Below are positions 37,805 through 46,522 of a stretch of 64,000 bases of DNA, one piece after another (positions within the stretch are counted from its first letter, which is position 1; the number at the start of each line of letters is the position of its first letter). The translations under genes and the position numbers were made by a program. Source of the stretch: Natronosalvus halobius (GTDB taxonomy: Archaea; Halobacteriota; Halobacteria; Halobacteriales; Natrialbaceae); the NCBI RefSeq assembly GCF_024138145.1, contig NZ_CP099997.1:2542001-2606000 (forward strand), written 5' to 3'. A model generated the notes under the pieces. It did not search any database. It saw nothing but the letters and a program-made list of their open reading frames with translations, and was not told the origin of the DNA.

Positions 37805-37950
37805 CTCGAGCGAGGGGTGTGCGGATCTCGAGCGAGGGGCGTGCGGATCTCGAGCGAGGGGCGTGCGGATCTCGAGCGAGGGGCGTGCGGATCTCGAGCG
37901 AGGGGCGTGCGGATCTCGAGCGAGGGGCGTGCGGATCTCGAGCGAGGCGG
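37805..37950. repeat. 22-bp tandem repeat, about 6.6 copies
   Basis: Unit begins CTCGAGCGAGGGGCGTGCGG; starts at 37805, 37827, 37849, 37871, 37893, 37915 and a partial at 37937, with one base change in the first copy. It fills the gap between the lpdA promoter and the ilvA stop codon. Confidence 0.95.
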
Positions 37951-37952
37951 CG

Positions 37953-39173
37953 TCAGTCGACGCGGGTCGCGTCGTACCCACGAGATTCGATCGCGTCGAG
38001 GACCTCTCTGGCGTGCTCGCGACCGCTGGTGACGACCTGGAAGACGAGGTAGGCCTCCCCGACCCGGAGATCGCCGACGGCCCGGTCGTGACGAACCGTC
38101 CGGATGTTCGCTCCAAGGTCCGAGATGACGCCCGAAATTTCCTCCATCTTGCCGGGCTGATCGGCAATGCGGACGCGCAGTCGCAACAGCTGGTCGCGGT
38201 CGGTCAGCGCGTGCTCCAGGACCGTCTGGAGCATGGAGATGTCGATGTTGCCGCCCCCGAGCACCGGAACGACGGTTTCGCCGCTGACGTCGAGGTCGGG
38301 AGAGAGCAGCGCTGCGACCGACGCCGCGCCGGCCCCCTCCACGAGTTGTTTCGCCCGCTCTAAGAGGACGAGCGTGCTCTGGGCAATCTGGTCGTCGGTG
38401 ACGGTGACGACCTCGTCGACGTGCTCGCGGATGATCTCGAAGGTGAGTTCCGAGATACCGCCCGTGGCGATCCCGTCGGCGATGGTGGTCGGGTCGTCGA
38501 TCCCCTGTGGGAAGCCCTTGTCGAGGCTCTCGGGCACCGTCGCGGCGGAGTCCGCCTGCACGCCGACGACGCGGATTTCGGGGTCGAGGCCGGCGAGAGC
38601 GGTAGCGATGCCGCCGATCATGCCACCGCCGCCGATCGGGACGATGACGGTATCGACCTCGGGGAGCGCCTCGTGAATCTCGAGTCCCAGCGTCCCCTGC
38701 CCGGCGACGATGTCGGGGTCGTCGTAGGCGTGGACGAAGCCCACGTTCTCGGCTTCGGTGAGCGTCTTCGCGTGGGCCATCGCCTCCTGGAAGTCGTTTC
38801 CGTGGAGTTCGACGTCGCCGCCGTAGCTCCGGGTGGCGTTGACCTTCGCCTGCGGCGCGTTCTTCGGCATGACGATTGTCGACTCGAGGCCCGTCTTCGT
38901 CGCGGCGAGGGCCACTCCCTGGGCGTGGTTGCCCGCGCTGGCGGCGACGACGCGGTCGACGGTTCCCTCCTCGGCCACCTGGACGAGCTTGTTGTAGGCG
39001 CCTCGCGTCTTGAACGAGCCCGTCCGCTGGAGGTGTTCCATCTTCAGGAACACCGTCGCATCGGCCATCCCGCTCAGTGATCGGTTAGACTCGACCGGCG
39101 TCTCGCGAACGACTGACTCGTCGTCGAAGCGTTCCCGGGCCGCCAGCACGTCTTCGAAACGGACCTCGACCAT
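37953..39173 (-). CDS. ilvA: Threonine ammonia-lyase (threonine dehydratase) with ACT domain
   Basis: 406 residues. PLP lysine Lys55 in TGSFKTRGAYN; SAGNHAQGVA phosphate-side loop; the glycine loop PIGGGGMIGGIA; and C-terminal LVEGAGAASVAAL. Residues about 330-402 form an ACT domain (LRLRVRIADQPGKMEEISGVI), which in this family mediates allosteric control. It converts threonine to 2-oxobutyrate, the first step to isoleucine. One ACT domain gives the catabolic/short-type length of about 400 residues. TATA-like GAAATAC about 27 nt before the ATG. Confidence 0.95.
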   Translation of the reverse strand: MVEVRFEDVLAARERFDDESVVRETPVESNRSLSGMADATVFLKMEHLQRTGSFKTRGAYNKLVQVAEEGTVDRVVAASAGNHAQGVALAATKTGLESTIVMPKNAPQAKVNATRSYGGDVELHGNDFQEAMAHAKTLTEAENVGFVHAYDDPDIVAGQGTLGLEIHEALPEVDTVIVPIGGGGMIGGIATALAGLDPEIRVVGVQADSAATVPESLDKGFPQGIDDPTTIADGIATGGISELTFEIIREHVDEVVTVTDDQIAQSTLVLLERAKQLVEGAGAASVAALLSPDLDVSGETVVPVLGGGNIDISMLQTVLEHALTDRDQLLRLRVRIADQPGKMEEISGVISDLGANIRTVRHDRAVGDLRVGEAYLVFQVVTSGREHAREVLDAIESRGYDATRVD

Positions 39174-39196
39174 GACGGGATAATCAGGATGGCGCA

Positions 39197-39203
39197 GTAT
39201 TTC
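39197..39203 (-). promoter_or_regulatory. TATA-like box of ilvA
   Basis: GAAATAC on the minus strand, centred 27 nt before the ATG at 39173. The 21-bp minisatellite begins about 20 bp upstream, where BRE and activator sites would lie. Confidence 0.45.
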
Positions 39204-39224
39204 ACCTTCGGTTTGTCGTGGCTT

Positions 39225-39327
39225 CAGAGCCCAGAATCCAGAGCCCGGAATCCAGAATCCAGAGCCCGGAATCCAGAATCCAGAGCCCGGAATCCAGAAT
39301 CCAGAGCCCGGAATCCAGAATCCAGAA
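39225..39327. repeat. 21-bp tandem repeat, about 4.8 copies
   Basis: AGAGCCCGGAATCCAGAATC plus one base; AGAGCCCGG recurs at 39240, 39261, 39282 and 39303, exact 21-bp period. Lies between the ilvA promoter and the stop of the DUF2071 gene. Confidence 0.95.
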
Positions 39328-39362
39328 CTACCTCGAGCGTCGAAAACCGGACCCGCGAACGA

Positions 39363-40118
39363 TCAGAGGAACCGCGGAATAGACCCCGTTATCTCGAGTC
39401 GCTCGCAGTAGTGAGCGAGCGGGTCGCCGGCGGGCGTCGGCACGTCCGCCGCCTCGAACAGGTCGTTTTCTCGAATCGTTATCTCCACCGGGGCGAGCGA
39501 CCAGGGTTCGTGGGCAATCTCGGCGACGAGCGTTCGATCGCCGTAGGGGACGAGCATCCGTCGGCGTTCGGTGAGCCAGTGGGTGAGGGAGTCGGGCCTC
39601 GCGCGAGTCGGGGGCGCAACCGGTCGGTACTCTGCGTCGAAGCGCGCGGGCCCCCCACTCGGGTCGTCGCGTTCGCTCGAGAACGTGACCCGACCGTCGG
39701 TGCCGTCGACGCGCTGGCGAGCGTCGAAACAGGGGACGTCGAGTCCCCTGCGAGCGAGGAACGCCAGCCACGGGCCGTCGATGTCGATGCTGAAGAAGTA
39801 CAGCCCGGAGACGTCCCGGTAGCGAACGTAGGTCCGGAGGTTGAGTTCGGGACGCGTGACGCGCATCGCGCTCGGCGTGTCTCGAACGCCCGCCCGAGCG
39901 AGGACGAACGGGACGATCGTGAGCCAGGCTCGACCCTCGACGGTCTCGAGGTCGAACCGATCGGGAACGTGCGGCCGGAGGCGATCCGGGTCGACGGGCC
40001 AGTGGAGGAAGGCTCCGTCGCGCCACACCATCGAGAAGGGGTGTGGCAGCCAGGGGAGGGACGACGGCTCCGTCTCGACGGTCGCCGAATCGGGGTGAAG
40101 GATTCGCTGTTCGGTCAT
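39363..40118 (-). CDS. DUF2071 (YqjF-like) protein
   Basis: 251 residues. Family hallmarks: FSMVWRDGAFLHWPVDPDRLRPHVPDRFDLETVEGRAWLTIVPF, then ELNLRTYVRYRDVSGLYFFSIDIDGP, and a C-terminal AHEPWSLAPVEITIRENDL. It is a beta-rich acetoacetate-decarboxylase-like fold in relatives; the enzymatic activity is unknown. The ATG at 40118 overlaps the stop of a 39-residue ORF (40115-40234). Confidence 0.88.
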   Translation of the reverse strand: MTEQRILHPDSATVETEPSSLPWLPHPFSMVWRDGAFLHWPVDPDRLRPHVPDRFDLETVEGRAWLTIVPFVLARAGVRDTPSAMRVTRPELNLRTYVRYRDVSGLYFFSIDIDGPWLAFLARRGLDVPCFDARQRVDGTDGRVTFSSERDDPSGGPARFDAEYRPVAPPTRARPDSLTHWLTERRRMLVPYGDRTLVAEIAHEPWSLAPVEITIRENDLFEAADVPTPAGDPLAHYCERLEITGSIPRFL

Positions 40119-40234
40119 GGTCGATGCGAGGGAGCGACCTCTCGTTCGAAGAACGGTCGGGCGAGCACCCCTAGCGGGACGGGTCCGAGCGCTTTCGTCG
40201 GCGCCGAGGGGTCGGTCGCAGCGGCGTTATTCAT
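40115..40234 (-). CDS. 39-residue leader ORF coupled to the DUF2071 gene
   Basis: ATG at 40234 to TGA at 40115: MNNAAATDPSAPTKALGPVP, then LGVLARPFFEREVAPSHRP. A TTTATC box at 40259-40264 is centred about 27 nt upstream of the ATG, so the leaderless transcript should begin at this ORF and not at the DUF2071 start, which is reached through an ATGA overlap. Composition is more hydrophobic than random shadow ORFs here. No family recognised; it could act in cis as a leader. Confidence 0.5.
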   Translation of the reverse strand: MNNAAATDPSAPTKALGPVPLGVLARPFFEREVAPSHRP

Positions 40235-40258
40235 ATGCGTCTCTACGTTACCTGCGGG

Positions 40259-40264
40259 GATAAA
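40259..40264 (-). promoter_or_regulatory. TATA box before the 39-residue ORF
   Basis: TTTATC on the minus strand, centred about 27 nt before the ATG at 40234. Confidence 0.5.
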
Positions 40265-40441
40265 TCACTCAGGAACCAATTAGTTCAGGTGAATGTATCG
40301 AAGTGCTATACGAACTCGATCGGGAGCCCAAATCGGGAGCGAGTGCGCGGAGTCCGGACCGGTAACGAGTGCACAGAGGCTGCGGCCTCAAACGAGTGAG
40401 CTCGAATGAAAAAGCGGACACGGAATCGCCCGTAAAACGGC

Positions 40442-43396
40442 CTACTCGAGGTGGATCGCCGGGCGGAACGGTCGGGCCTGGCTCGCTTTGCCGGCGGGAT
40501 CGATCGGATCGGCGTCCTCGGCGTCGATTAGGACGTCGGCGTCGAACTCGCTCTCGAGGAAGTCTGCGGACGCTTCGTAGACGGCCCGCTCGTCGATTCC
40601 GGCGAGCGTCTCGAGTGCGGCGTCCTCGCGCTCGCGGACGAACGAGACGAGGTCGCCCACGAGGCCGTTGACGGCGTCCCCTCGGTCCCGGTGGGCAGGA
40701 TTTTGCATGACCTGCTCCATCACGGCTCCCTGGTCCGGGCCGGTTTTCACGACCGTCTCGAACACCTCGCGTTTCCAGTCGGCCGCGACGTAGACGCGAA
40801 TCGTCTCGGGGTCGGTGTCGGTCACGTCGACGATGTCGCAAACGTCCTCAAGCAGCGCTCTCACCAGTCGTTCCTCGACGATCACGCTCGAATCCTCGAA
40901 TTCGGGCACCGGCTCGGGCCACGGCACGTCCTCGGCTAGCTCGCCTGTCAGTCGCTCGTGGAGTTCGTTCGCCGCGAACGGGATGACGGGCGCGAGCAGG
41001 CGCAGTCGCGTCTCGAGGACAGTACGAAGGGTCCATCGCGCCCCCGCGCGTCCGAGGTCCGTCCGGCGGCGGTACCACTTCAGGTACTCCTCGAAGCGGT
41101 AGAAGGCTCTCTGGCTGGCTTTCCGGGTCTCGAATCGGTCCATCGCGCCGGTGACCTCGCGAACCGTCTCCTGGAGGTGGGCGAGGAGCCAGCGATCGAT
41201 CCGCTCGAGGTCCCGTTCGCCTGCCGGTCCGTCGATCAGGTCCACGGCGTGGTTCCAGAAGCGCTCGAGTTGATCGCGCGTCGCGGCGACGGCCTCGGCC
41301 CGCCAGTCGTAGTCCTGCCAGGGTTCGGCGCTGTTGAGCAGGAAGAAGCGCACGGTGTCGGCCCCGTAGCGCTCGATGGCCTCGCCGGGGAGGACGACGT
41401 GTCCCCGCGAGGAACTCATCGACTCGCCCTCGAGCAGCCCCATGCCCATGACGGTGATTCCCCGGGGCCACTTCGCCTGCTCGAACAGCTCGGCGTGGTG
41501 GGAGAGGAAGAACGTCAGGTGATTCGAGATCAGGTCGTTGCCCGAGCACCGGTAGTCGACGGGGTACCAGTACTCGAATTCCTCGCGCAGGTCCAGGGCG
41601 CGCTCGTCGGGTTCGTCGACGGATTCGGGCCCCAGCAAGAGCGCATCGAAGAACTCCCGCGTCAGGTCCTCGACCGGGACCTCTTGGATCCGGTGAGCGA
41701 TGGTGTAGTAGGCCGTGTAGATCGTCGAGTCCGACAGCGGTTCGATGACGAACGCGTCGTCCCACGGCAGTCTCGTCCCGAGTCCGTAGTTGCGGATGCA
41801 GGGCCACTCCTCGAGCCACTCGATCGTGTGGTCGTACTGCTCGCGGGTGTTTTCAGGGATCGCGTCCAGGTTCGCGACGGCCTGGTGAGCCTTCTCGCGC
41901 CACCCCGCGTCGTCGTACCGCAGGAACCAGGTGTCCTGTTCGGCGACCTCGACGCGTCCGCCACAGCGACAGACGACCGTCTCGGCGAAGTCGTACATCG
42001 CGTCGAAAGCCCCCTGCTCTCGGTAGTGCGCGTCGAGTTCCTCACGGACGTCCTCGACCACCCTGCCGGCGAACTCGCCGTAGTCCTCGTTCAGTTCGCC
42101 CCGGTGGAACTCGCGGGTGTACAGTTCCTCGGTAGCCGCCTCGAGTTCGGGATCGTCCGAGGATTCGATGCCGTACTCGGCGACGGCGTCCGCTGCGGGG
42201 AACTCGCCGTAACCCTCGAGGGTCAGGACGGCCCGCGATTCGATGGCCCGCACCGCCTCGGGGTCGAGACCGTACGCTCTCAGGTCGTCGGTGCGGGCTT
42301 TCGACGCCTCGAGGGCGACCCAGTCGTCGGGCGAGTGGGCGGGGACGGACATGACGACGCCGGTGGCGCTGTCGGTGTCCACGAAATCGGCCGGGAGGAC
42401 GACGATCTCCTCGTCGGTGACAGGGTTCCGGACGCGGGTGCCGACGACTTCGGTTCCTGGAACGGTCTCGAGCACCTCGACCTCGCGCGCCTGCAACGCG
42501 AGTTTCTCGGTCGCCTCGAGCGAGACGACCCACTCCTCGCCGTCCACGGTCGCTCGAGCGTAGGTCGCGTCGGGGTCGACGAAGGCGTTCGTGACCCCGC
42601 GGACGGTCTCGGGGCGCAGAGTTGCCATCGGGTAGACGGTGCGTTCGCTCTCCGCTCCCGGTTCCGCCTCGCCGCCCGCTCCGCTCGAGTCGTCGCTCGC
42701 GGCGCGGAACGCAATCAGCGTGTACTCCTGGAACTCGGCGTCCTCGCCCTCGTAGATGTCGTGTGTCGTGACCGGCTGTTCCTCGTTCGTACAGTAGTTC
42801 ACCGGGTGCAGCCCCTTCTCGAGGAGGCCGCGCTCGTGCAAGGTCTCGTACTGCCAGCCGATAAATCGCGAATAGCGCTCGTCTTCGGTGGTGAACTCCC
42901 GGCGCCAGTCGATCGACAGCCCGAGGCGACGCATCCCAGCCTCGTAGTGGTTCTCGATGAAATATCGGGCAAATCCCATCGGCGTCTCGAGGTCCCGGAG
43001 GTCGGATTCAGGTACCTCGAAAGCGTTTCGCAGGCTGTCGAGCTGGTGGGCGTCGCCGCGCTTCAGTCGCTCGACGGCGCCGACAATGGGCGTGCCGGTG
43101 ACGTGCCACGCAATGGGGAAGAGGACGTTGTCGCCCCGCTGACGCCGGTAGCGGGCGTACGCGTCGGGGACGGTGTACGTGCGCGCGTGGCCGATGTGCA
43201 TGCCGCCGTTCGGGTACGGGTAGGGGACGGTCACGAACGTCGCTTCCGACGGGTCTCGACCGTCCGGATCGGCCTCGTACCGATCCGACTCCACCCACCG
43301 CTCGCGCCAGCGCGCCTCGAGTTTCTTTGGCTCGTAGCCGTCACTCTCCTCGGCAGTGGCATCTCGAGAATCCCGTCCTCGAGCGTCCCGATTCAC
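40442..43396 (-). CDS. leuS: Leucyl-tRNA synthetase, archaeal-type catalytic domain (second copy)
   Basis: 984 residues from a GTG at 43396. Class I motifs: HIGH as GGMHIGHARTYT (67-70) and KMSKS degenerate as GESMSSSRGHVV. The sequence ...LFPIAWHVTGTPIVGAVERL is typical of archaeal/eukaryotic LeuRS. An editing CP1 domain is present (TLRPETVRGVTNAFVDP, TGVVMSVPAHSPDDW). The C-terminal region VYVAADWKREVFETV is the archaeal tRNA-binding type. Its 5' side carries a 36-residue ORF whose stop overlaps the GTG. It lies directly downstream of a bacterial-type LeuRS. Such pairs are known in Natrialba magadii. In published work, as I remember it, one of the two was dispensable for canonical leucylation; which one cannot be told from this sequence. 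Confidence 0.93.
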   Translation of the reverse strand: MNRDARGRDSRDATAEESDGYEPKKLEARWRERWVESDRYEADPDGRDPSEATFVTVPYPYPNGGMHIGHARTYTVPDAYARYRRQRGDNVLFPIAWHVTGTPIVGAVERLKRGDAHQLDSLRNAFEVPESDLRDLETPMGFARYFIENHYEAGMRRLGLSIDWRREFTTEDERYSRFIGWQYETLHERGLLEKGLHPVNYCTNEEQPVTTHDIYEGEDAEFQEYTLIAFRAASDDSSGAGGEAEPGAESERTVYPMATLRPETVRGVTNAFVDPDATYARATVDGEEWVVSLEATEKLALQAREVEVLETVPGTEVVGTRVRNPVTDEEIVVLPADFVDTDSATGVVMSVPAHSPDDWVALEASKARTDDLRAYGLDPEAVRAIESRAVLTLEGYGEFPAADAVAEYGIESSDDPELEAATEELYTREFHRGELNEDYGEFAGRVVEDVREELDAHYREQGAFDAMYDFAETVVCRCGGRVEVAEQDTWFLRYDDAGWREKAHQAVANLDAIPENTREQYDHTIEWLEEWPCIRNYGLGTRLPWDDAFVIEPLSDSTIYTAYYTIAHRIQEVPVEDLTREFFDALLLGPESVDEPDERALDLREEFEYWYPVDYRCSGNDLISNHLTFFLSHHAELFEQAKWPRGITVMGMGLLEGESMSSSRGHVVLPGEAIERYGADTVRFFLLNSAEPWQDYDWRAEAVAATRDQLERFWNHAVDLIDGPAGERDLERIDRWLLAHLQETVREVTGAMDRFETRKASQRAFYRFEEYLKWYRRRTDLGRAGARWTLRTVLETRLRLLAPVIPFAANELHERLTGELAEDVPWPEPVPEFEDSSVIVEERLVRALLEDVCDIVDVTDTDPETIRVYVAADWKREVFETVVKTGPDQGAVMEQVMQNPAHRDRGDAVNGLVGDLVSFVREREDAALETLAGIDERAVYEASADFLESEFDADVLIDAEDADPIDPAGKASQARPFRPAIHLE

Positions 43397-43503
43397 ACCG
43401 ATCCCTCGATAACCGGCCCGTCGGTGGCCCGGAAGGAGGTCGCGTTCGGCGGTCGAATTCGAGTTCGCTGGGCGTCGAAGTCGTCGTCGAGCCGTCGTCT
43501 CAT
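43393..43503 (-). CDS. 36-residue leader ORF coupled to archaeal-type leuS
   Basis: ATG at 43503 to TGA at 43393: MRRRLDDDFDAQRTRIRPP, then NATSFRATDGPVIEGSV. A TTTTATC box (43526-43533) is centred 26 nt before the ATG, and the TGA overlaps the GTG start of leuS. Transcription should therefore start at this ORF. It could be a leader controlling the downstream synthetase; it contains one leucine codon, so a leucine-attenuation role is not obvious. Confidence 0.45.
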   Translation of the reverse strand: MRRRLDDDFDAQRTRIRPPNATSFRATDGPVIEGSV

Positions 43504-43525
43504 GCTCGATCCTACTCGCGAGAAC

Positions 43526-43533
43526 GATAAAAT
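43526..43533 (-). promoter_or_regulatory. TATA box before the leuS leader ORF
   Basis: ATTTTATC on the minus strand, centred about 26 nt before the ATG at 43503. It indicates that archaeal-type leuS has its own promoter and is not only read through from the upstream leuS. Confidence 0.5.
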
Positions 43534-43591
43534 ACTGGCGTGGTGACAGGCCAGACCTGTCATCAATTCCGGTATTTCAGAACCCCGAACG

Positions 43592-46255
43592 CTACTCCTC
43601 GATCTCGATCGCCGGCCGGCCTGGCTCCGCGTTCGAGAGCACCGAGTCGTCGGCGTCTTCGGCGCGAACCACGCTGACTGGCGCGTCGAACTCTCGTTCG
43701 ATCAGCCAGGCCGCCGATTCGAGAGCCGCGTGTTCCTCGTCGGGGTCGAGCGTCGTCGACAGCGCCTCTCGCTCTGCTTGCAGGTCCTGACCGTAACTCG
43801 CGGCGGCATCGCCCTGCTCGCGGATGTGTGATTCCTGCATGAGTTCGCCGATCAGGTTGTCCGCGTCGCTCTCGACCGCGATCTCGAGGGCGTCGTACTT
43901 CCAGTCGGGGGCGACGACGACGTCGATTTCCTGCGGGTCGTCGATACCGGCCACGTCGACGATCTGGCGAACGTCCTCGCGGGTGTTCTCGACGAGTTTG
44001 CGCCGTTTCTCGACGTGATCGCGGTCGACCGTCGCGGTCGGCCAGCCGGCCTCGACGACGAAGCCGCCGTCCTCGTCCTCGAGTTGCTCGTAGAGTTCCT
44101 CCGCGAGGTGGGGCGCGACCGGCGCAAGCAGACGAACGACGGCCGACAGCCCGCGCTCGTAGGTCTCGGCGTGCGGTTCGGCGTAGTCGGCGTACTGCCG
44201 GAGCGTTCGGACCAGGTCCTGGGTCTCGCGAAGCGCGCGGTTGAACGTCAGGTCGGCGTACTTCTCGGCGGCGATAGCGAGCGTCGCGTCGATTTCGCTC
44301 TCGACGTAGCTCGCGACGGCGTCGTCTTCGCCCGCGGGCGCGTCCGCGACGTAGTCCTGGACCATCCCCTGCAATCGCGTGAGGAACGCGTAGGTCGACC
44401 GGACGCCCTCCTCGCTCCAGTCGAAGTCACGCTCGGGCTGAGCGGCCTGCATCATGAACAACCGGGCGGTGTCGGCACCGTACTCCTCGACGATTCGCTG
44501 CGGCGAGACGGTGTTGCCCTTCGACTTGGACATCTTCTCGCCCTCGAGTTGGACCATCCCCTGGGCGAGCAGATTCGTAAACGGTTCGCGGTGTTCGAGA
44601 CCCTCGTGGTCGGAGAGCACCTTCGTGAAGAACCGCGAGTACAGCAGGTGCATCACGGCGTGCTCGATGCCGCCGACGTACTGGTCGACCGGCATCCAGT
44701 CGTTGGCCCGCTCGATGTCGAAGGGAGCGTCCTCGAGGTCGGGCGAGACGTACCGCAGGAAGTACCACGAGGAGTCGACGAAGGTGTCCATCGTGTCGGT
44801 CTCCCGTTCGGCCGGGCCGCCGCAGTCGGGGCAGGCCGTCTCCTTCCACTGCTCGGCGGCGTCCAGCGGGTTCCCGGTGGTATTGATGAACTCCGGTAAC
44901 TCGACTGGTAGGTCCTCTTCGGGCACCATCACGGGGCCGCAGTCGGCACAGTGGACGACCGGAATCGGCGTCCCCCAGTAGCGCTGTCTCGAGATGCCCC
45001 AGTCTCTGAGCTGGTACTGGGTGGCGTGCTCGGCGCTCTCGATCTCTTCGGTCAGGCGCTCGCGTGCGGTTTCGCTGTCGAGACCCGAGTATTCGCCCGA
45101 GTTGACGAGGACGCCGTCGTCGGTGTAGGCTTCCTCCTGGACGTCCGACGCGCCGGGGACCGTCTCGCCGTCCCAGTTCTCCGGTTCGGGAGCGACGACG
45201 GGGACGATGTCCTCGCCCATCTTCGTCGCGAACGCGTGGTCGCGCTCGTCGTGGCCCGGGACAGCCATCAGCGCACCCGTCCCGACGTCCGAGAGGACGA
45301 AATCGGCGACGTAGACCGGAATCTCCTCGCCCGTGGCGGGGTTGGTGGCGGACAGATCGGTGGCGACGCCGTTCGGTTCGTCGCCCTCGGGGTCGGCCTC
45401 GTGTTCGACGAAGTGACGGACGTCCTCGTCCTCCTCGACCAGTTCCTGGCTGATCGGGTGGTCCGGGGCGAGCGCGAAGTACGTCGCGCCAAAGAGCGTG
45501 TCGACGCGGGTCGTGAACGCCCGGACGTCCCCGTGGCCTTCGATTTCGAAATCGAGTTCGGTCCCGTGCTGGCGACCGATCCAGTTACGCTGCATCTGGC
45601 GGACCGAGTTCGGCCACCCCTCCAGGTCGTCGATGGCCTCGAGCAACTCGTCGGCGTACTCCGTAATTCGGAGGAACCACTGCTCGAGTTCGCGGGTCTC
45701 GACGGGGGTGTCACAACGCCAGCAGAGTTCGGCCTCGCCCTCGACCTGTTCGTCGGCCAGGACGGTCTCGCAGTGGGGACACCAGTTGACCTCGGCGTCC
45801 CGTCGCTCGACCAGGCCCTCCTCGTGGAAGCGGGTGAACAGCCACTGGTTCCAGCGGTAGTACTCGGGGGTGCAGGTGGCGATCTCGCGGTCCCAGTCGT
45901 AGCCGAATCCCATCGATTCCATCTGCCCGCGCATGGTGTCGATGCAGTCGAACGTCCAGTCGCGCGGGTTGGTGTCGCGCTCCTTGGCCGCGTTCTCGGC
46001 GGGCAGGCCGAAGGCGTCCCACCCCATCGGGTGGAGCACGTCGTCGCCGCGCATCCGTCGGTAGCGGGCGTAGGCGTCGGTGATCGTGTAATTTCGAACG
46101 TGGCCCATGTGGAGTTTGCCCGAGGGGTAGGGGTACATCCCCAGGACGTACGTCGGATCCTCGACGTCGTCGGGCGTTCGGTACACGTTCGCGTCGTCCC
46201 ACGCCTCCTGCCAGCGTCGTTCGACCGTCGCGTGGTCGTATCCCGAGTCGCTCAT
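43592..46255 (-). CDS. leuS: Leucyl-tRNA synthetase, bacterial-type (primary copy)
   Basis: 887 residues from the ATG at 46255. HIGH motif as KLHMGHVRNYT (49-52) and an intact KMSKSKGNT. A zinc-binding CPHC...CWRC insert, the LLHPMGWDAFGLPAENAA-type signature (here VLHPMGWDAFGLPAENAA), and the editing TRVDTLFGATYF with AVPGHDERDHAF are bacterial-LeuRS features. The last about 110 residues (VVVAPDWKYDALEIAV...ELMQESHI) look like an archaeal tRNA-binding domain, so the protein is chimaeric. This type is the usual haloarchaeal LeuRS. It lies 195 bp upstream of the archaeal-type copy on the same strand. Confidence 0.95.
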   Translation of the reverse strand: MSDSGYDHATVERRWQEAWDDANVYRTPDDVEDPTYVLGMYPYPSGKLHMGHVRNYTITDAYARYRRMRGDDVLHPMGWDAFGLPAENAAKERDTNPRDWTFDCIDTMRGQMESMGFGYDWDREIATCTPEYYRWNQWLFTRFHEEGLVERRDAEVNWCPHCETVLADEQVEGEAELCWRCDTPVETRELEQWFLRITEYADELLEAIDDLEGWPNSVRQMQRNWIGRQHGTELDFEIEGHGDVRAFTTRVDTLFGATYFALAPDHPISQELVEEDEDVRHFVEHEADPEGDEPNGVATDLSATNPATGEEIPVYVADFVLSDVGTGALMAVPGHDERDHAFATKMGEDIVPVVAPEPENWDGETVPGASDVQEEAYTDDGVLVNSGEYSGLDSETARERLTEEIESAEHATQYQLRDWGISRQRYWGTPIPVVHCADCGPVMVPEEDLPVELPEFINTTGNPLDAAEQWKETACPDCGGPAERETDTMDTFVDSSWYFLRYVSPDLEDAPFDIERANDWMPVDQYVGGIEHAVMHLLYSRFFTKVLSDHEGLEHREPFTNLLAQGMVQLEGEKMSKSKGNTVSPQRIVEEYGADTARLFMMQAAQPERDFDWSEEGVRSTYAFLTRLQGMVQDYVADAPAGEDDAVASYVESEIDATLAIAAEKYADLTFNRALRETQDLVRTLRQYADYAEPHAETYERGLSAVVRLLAPVAPHLAEELYEQLEDEDGGFVVEAGWPTATVDRDHVEKRRKLVENTREDVRQIVDVAGIDDPQEIDVVVAPDWKYDALEIAVESDADNLIGELMQESHIREQGDAAASYGQDLQAEREALSTTLDPDEEHAALESAAWLIEREFDAPVSVVRAEDADDSVLSNAEPGRPAIEIEE

Positions 46256-46487
46256 TTGCTTATATAGGATTGGCGGAGGCGAGGTTCTATACCTTTCCAT
46301 TGGCGGGCAAACGGACAGTTCCCGCTCGCCTCGAGGCGAGCACCCGAACCAGTAGTTACGTTCCGGTACGTTTTCGAACCGGGTCGAGGGGACGAAGTGG
46401 GACCGTTCTCGAGAGTGAAACCGCTAGACTGTGGCAGGGAAACGGGAACAAGATGGAACGATCAAAAACCGATGCAACCGTCGCGGC

Positions 46488-46495
46488 TTTATATA
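46488..46495 (+). promoter_or_regulatory. TATA box of the 46523 membrane-protein gene
   Basis: TTTATATA, about 31 nt before the ATG at 46523; one of the clearest TATA boxes in the window. Confidence 0.6.
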
Positions 46496-46522
46496 CGTAC
46501 GCCGACGGAACGACGGACCACA

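Noticed and set aside
40958-43546. 862-residue plus-strand open frame
   Set aside because: Antisense to archaeal-type leuS, whose class I motifs are complete. No domain is recognisable on the plus strand.
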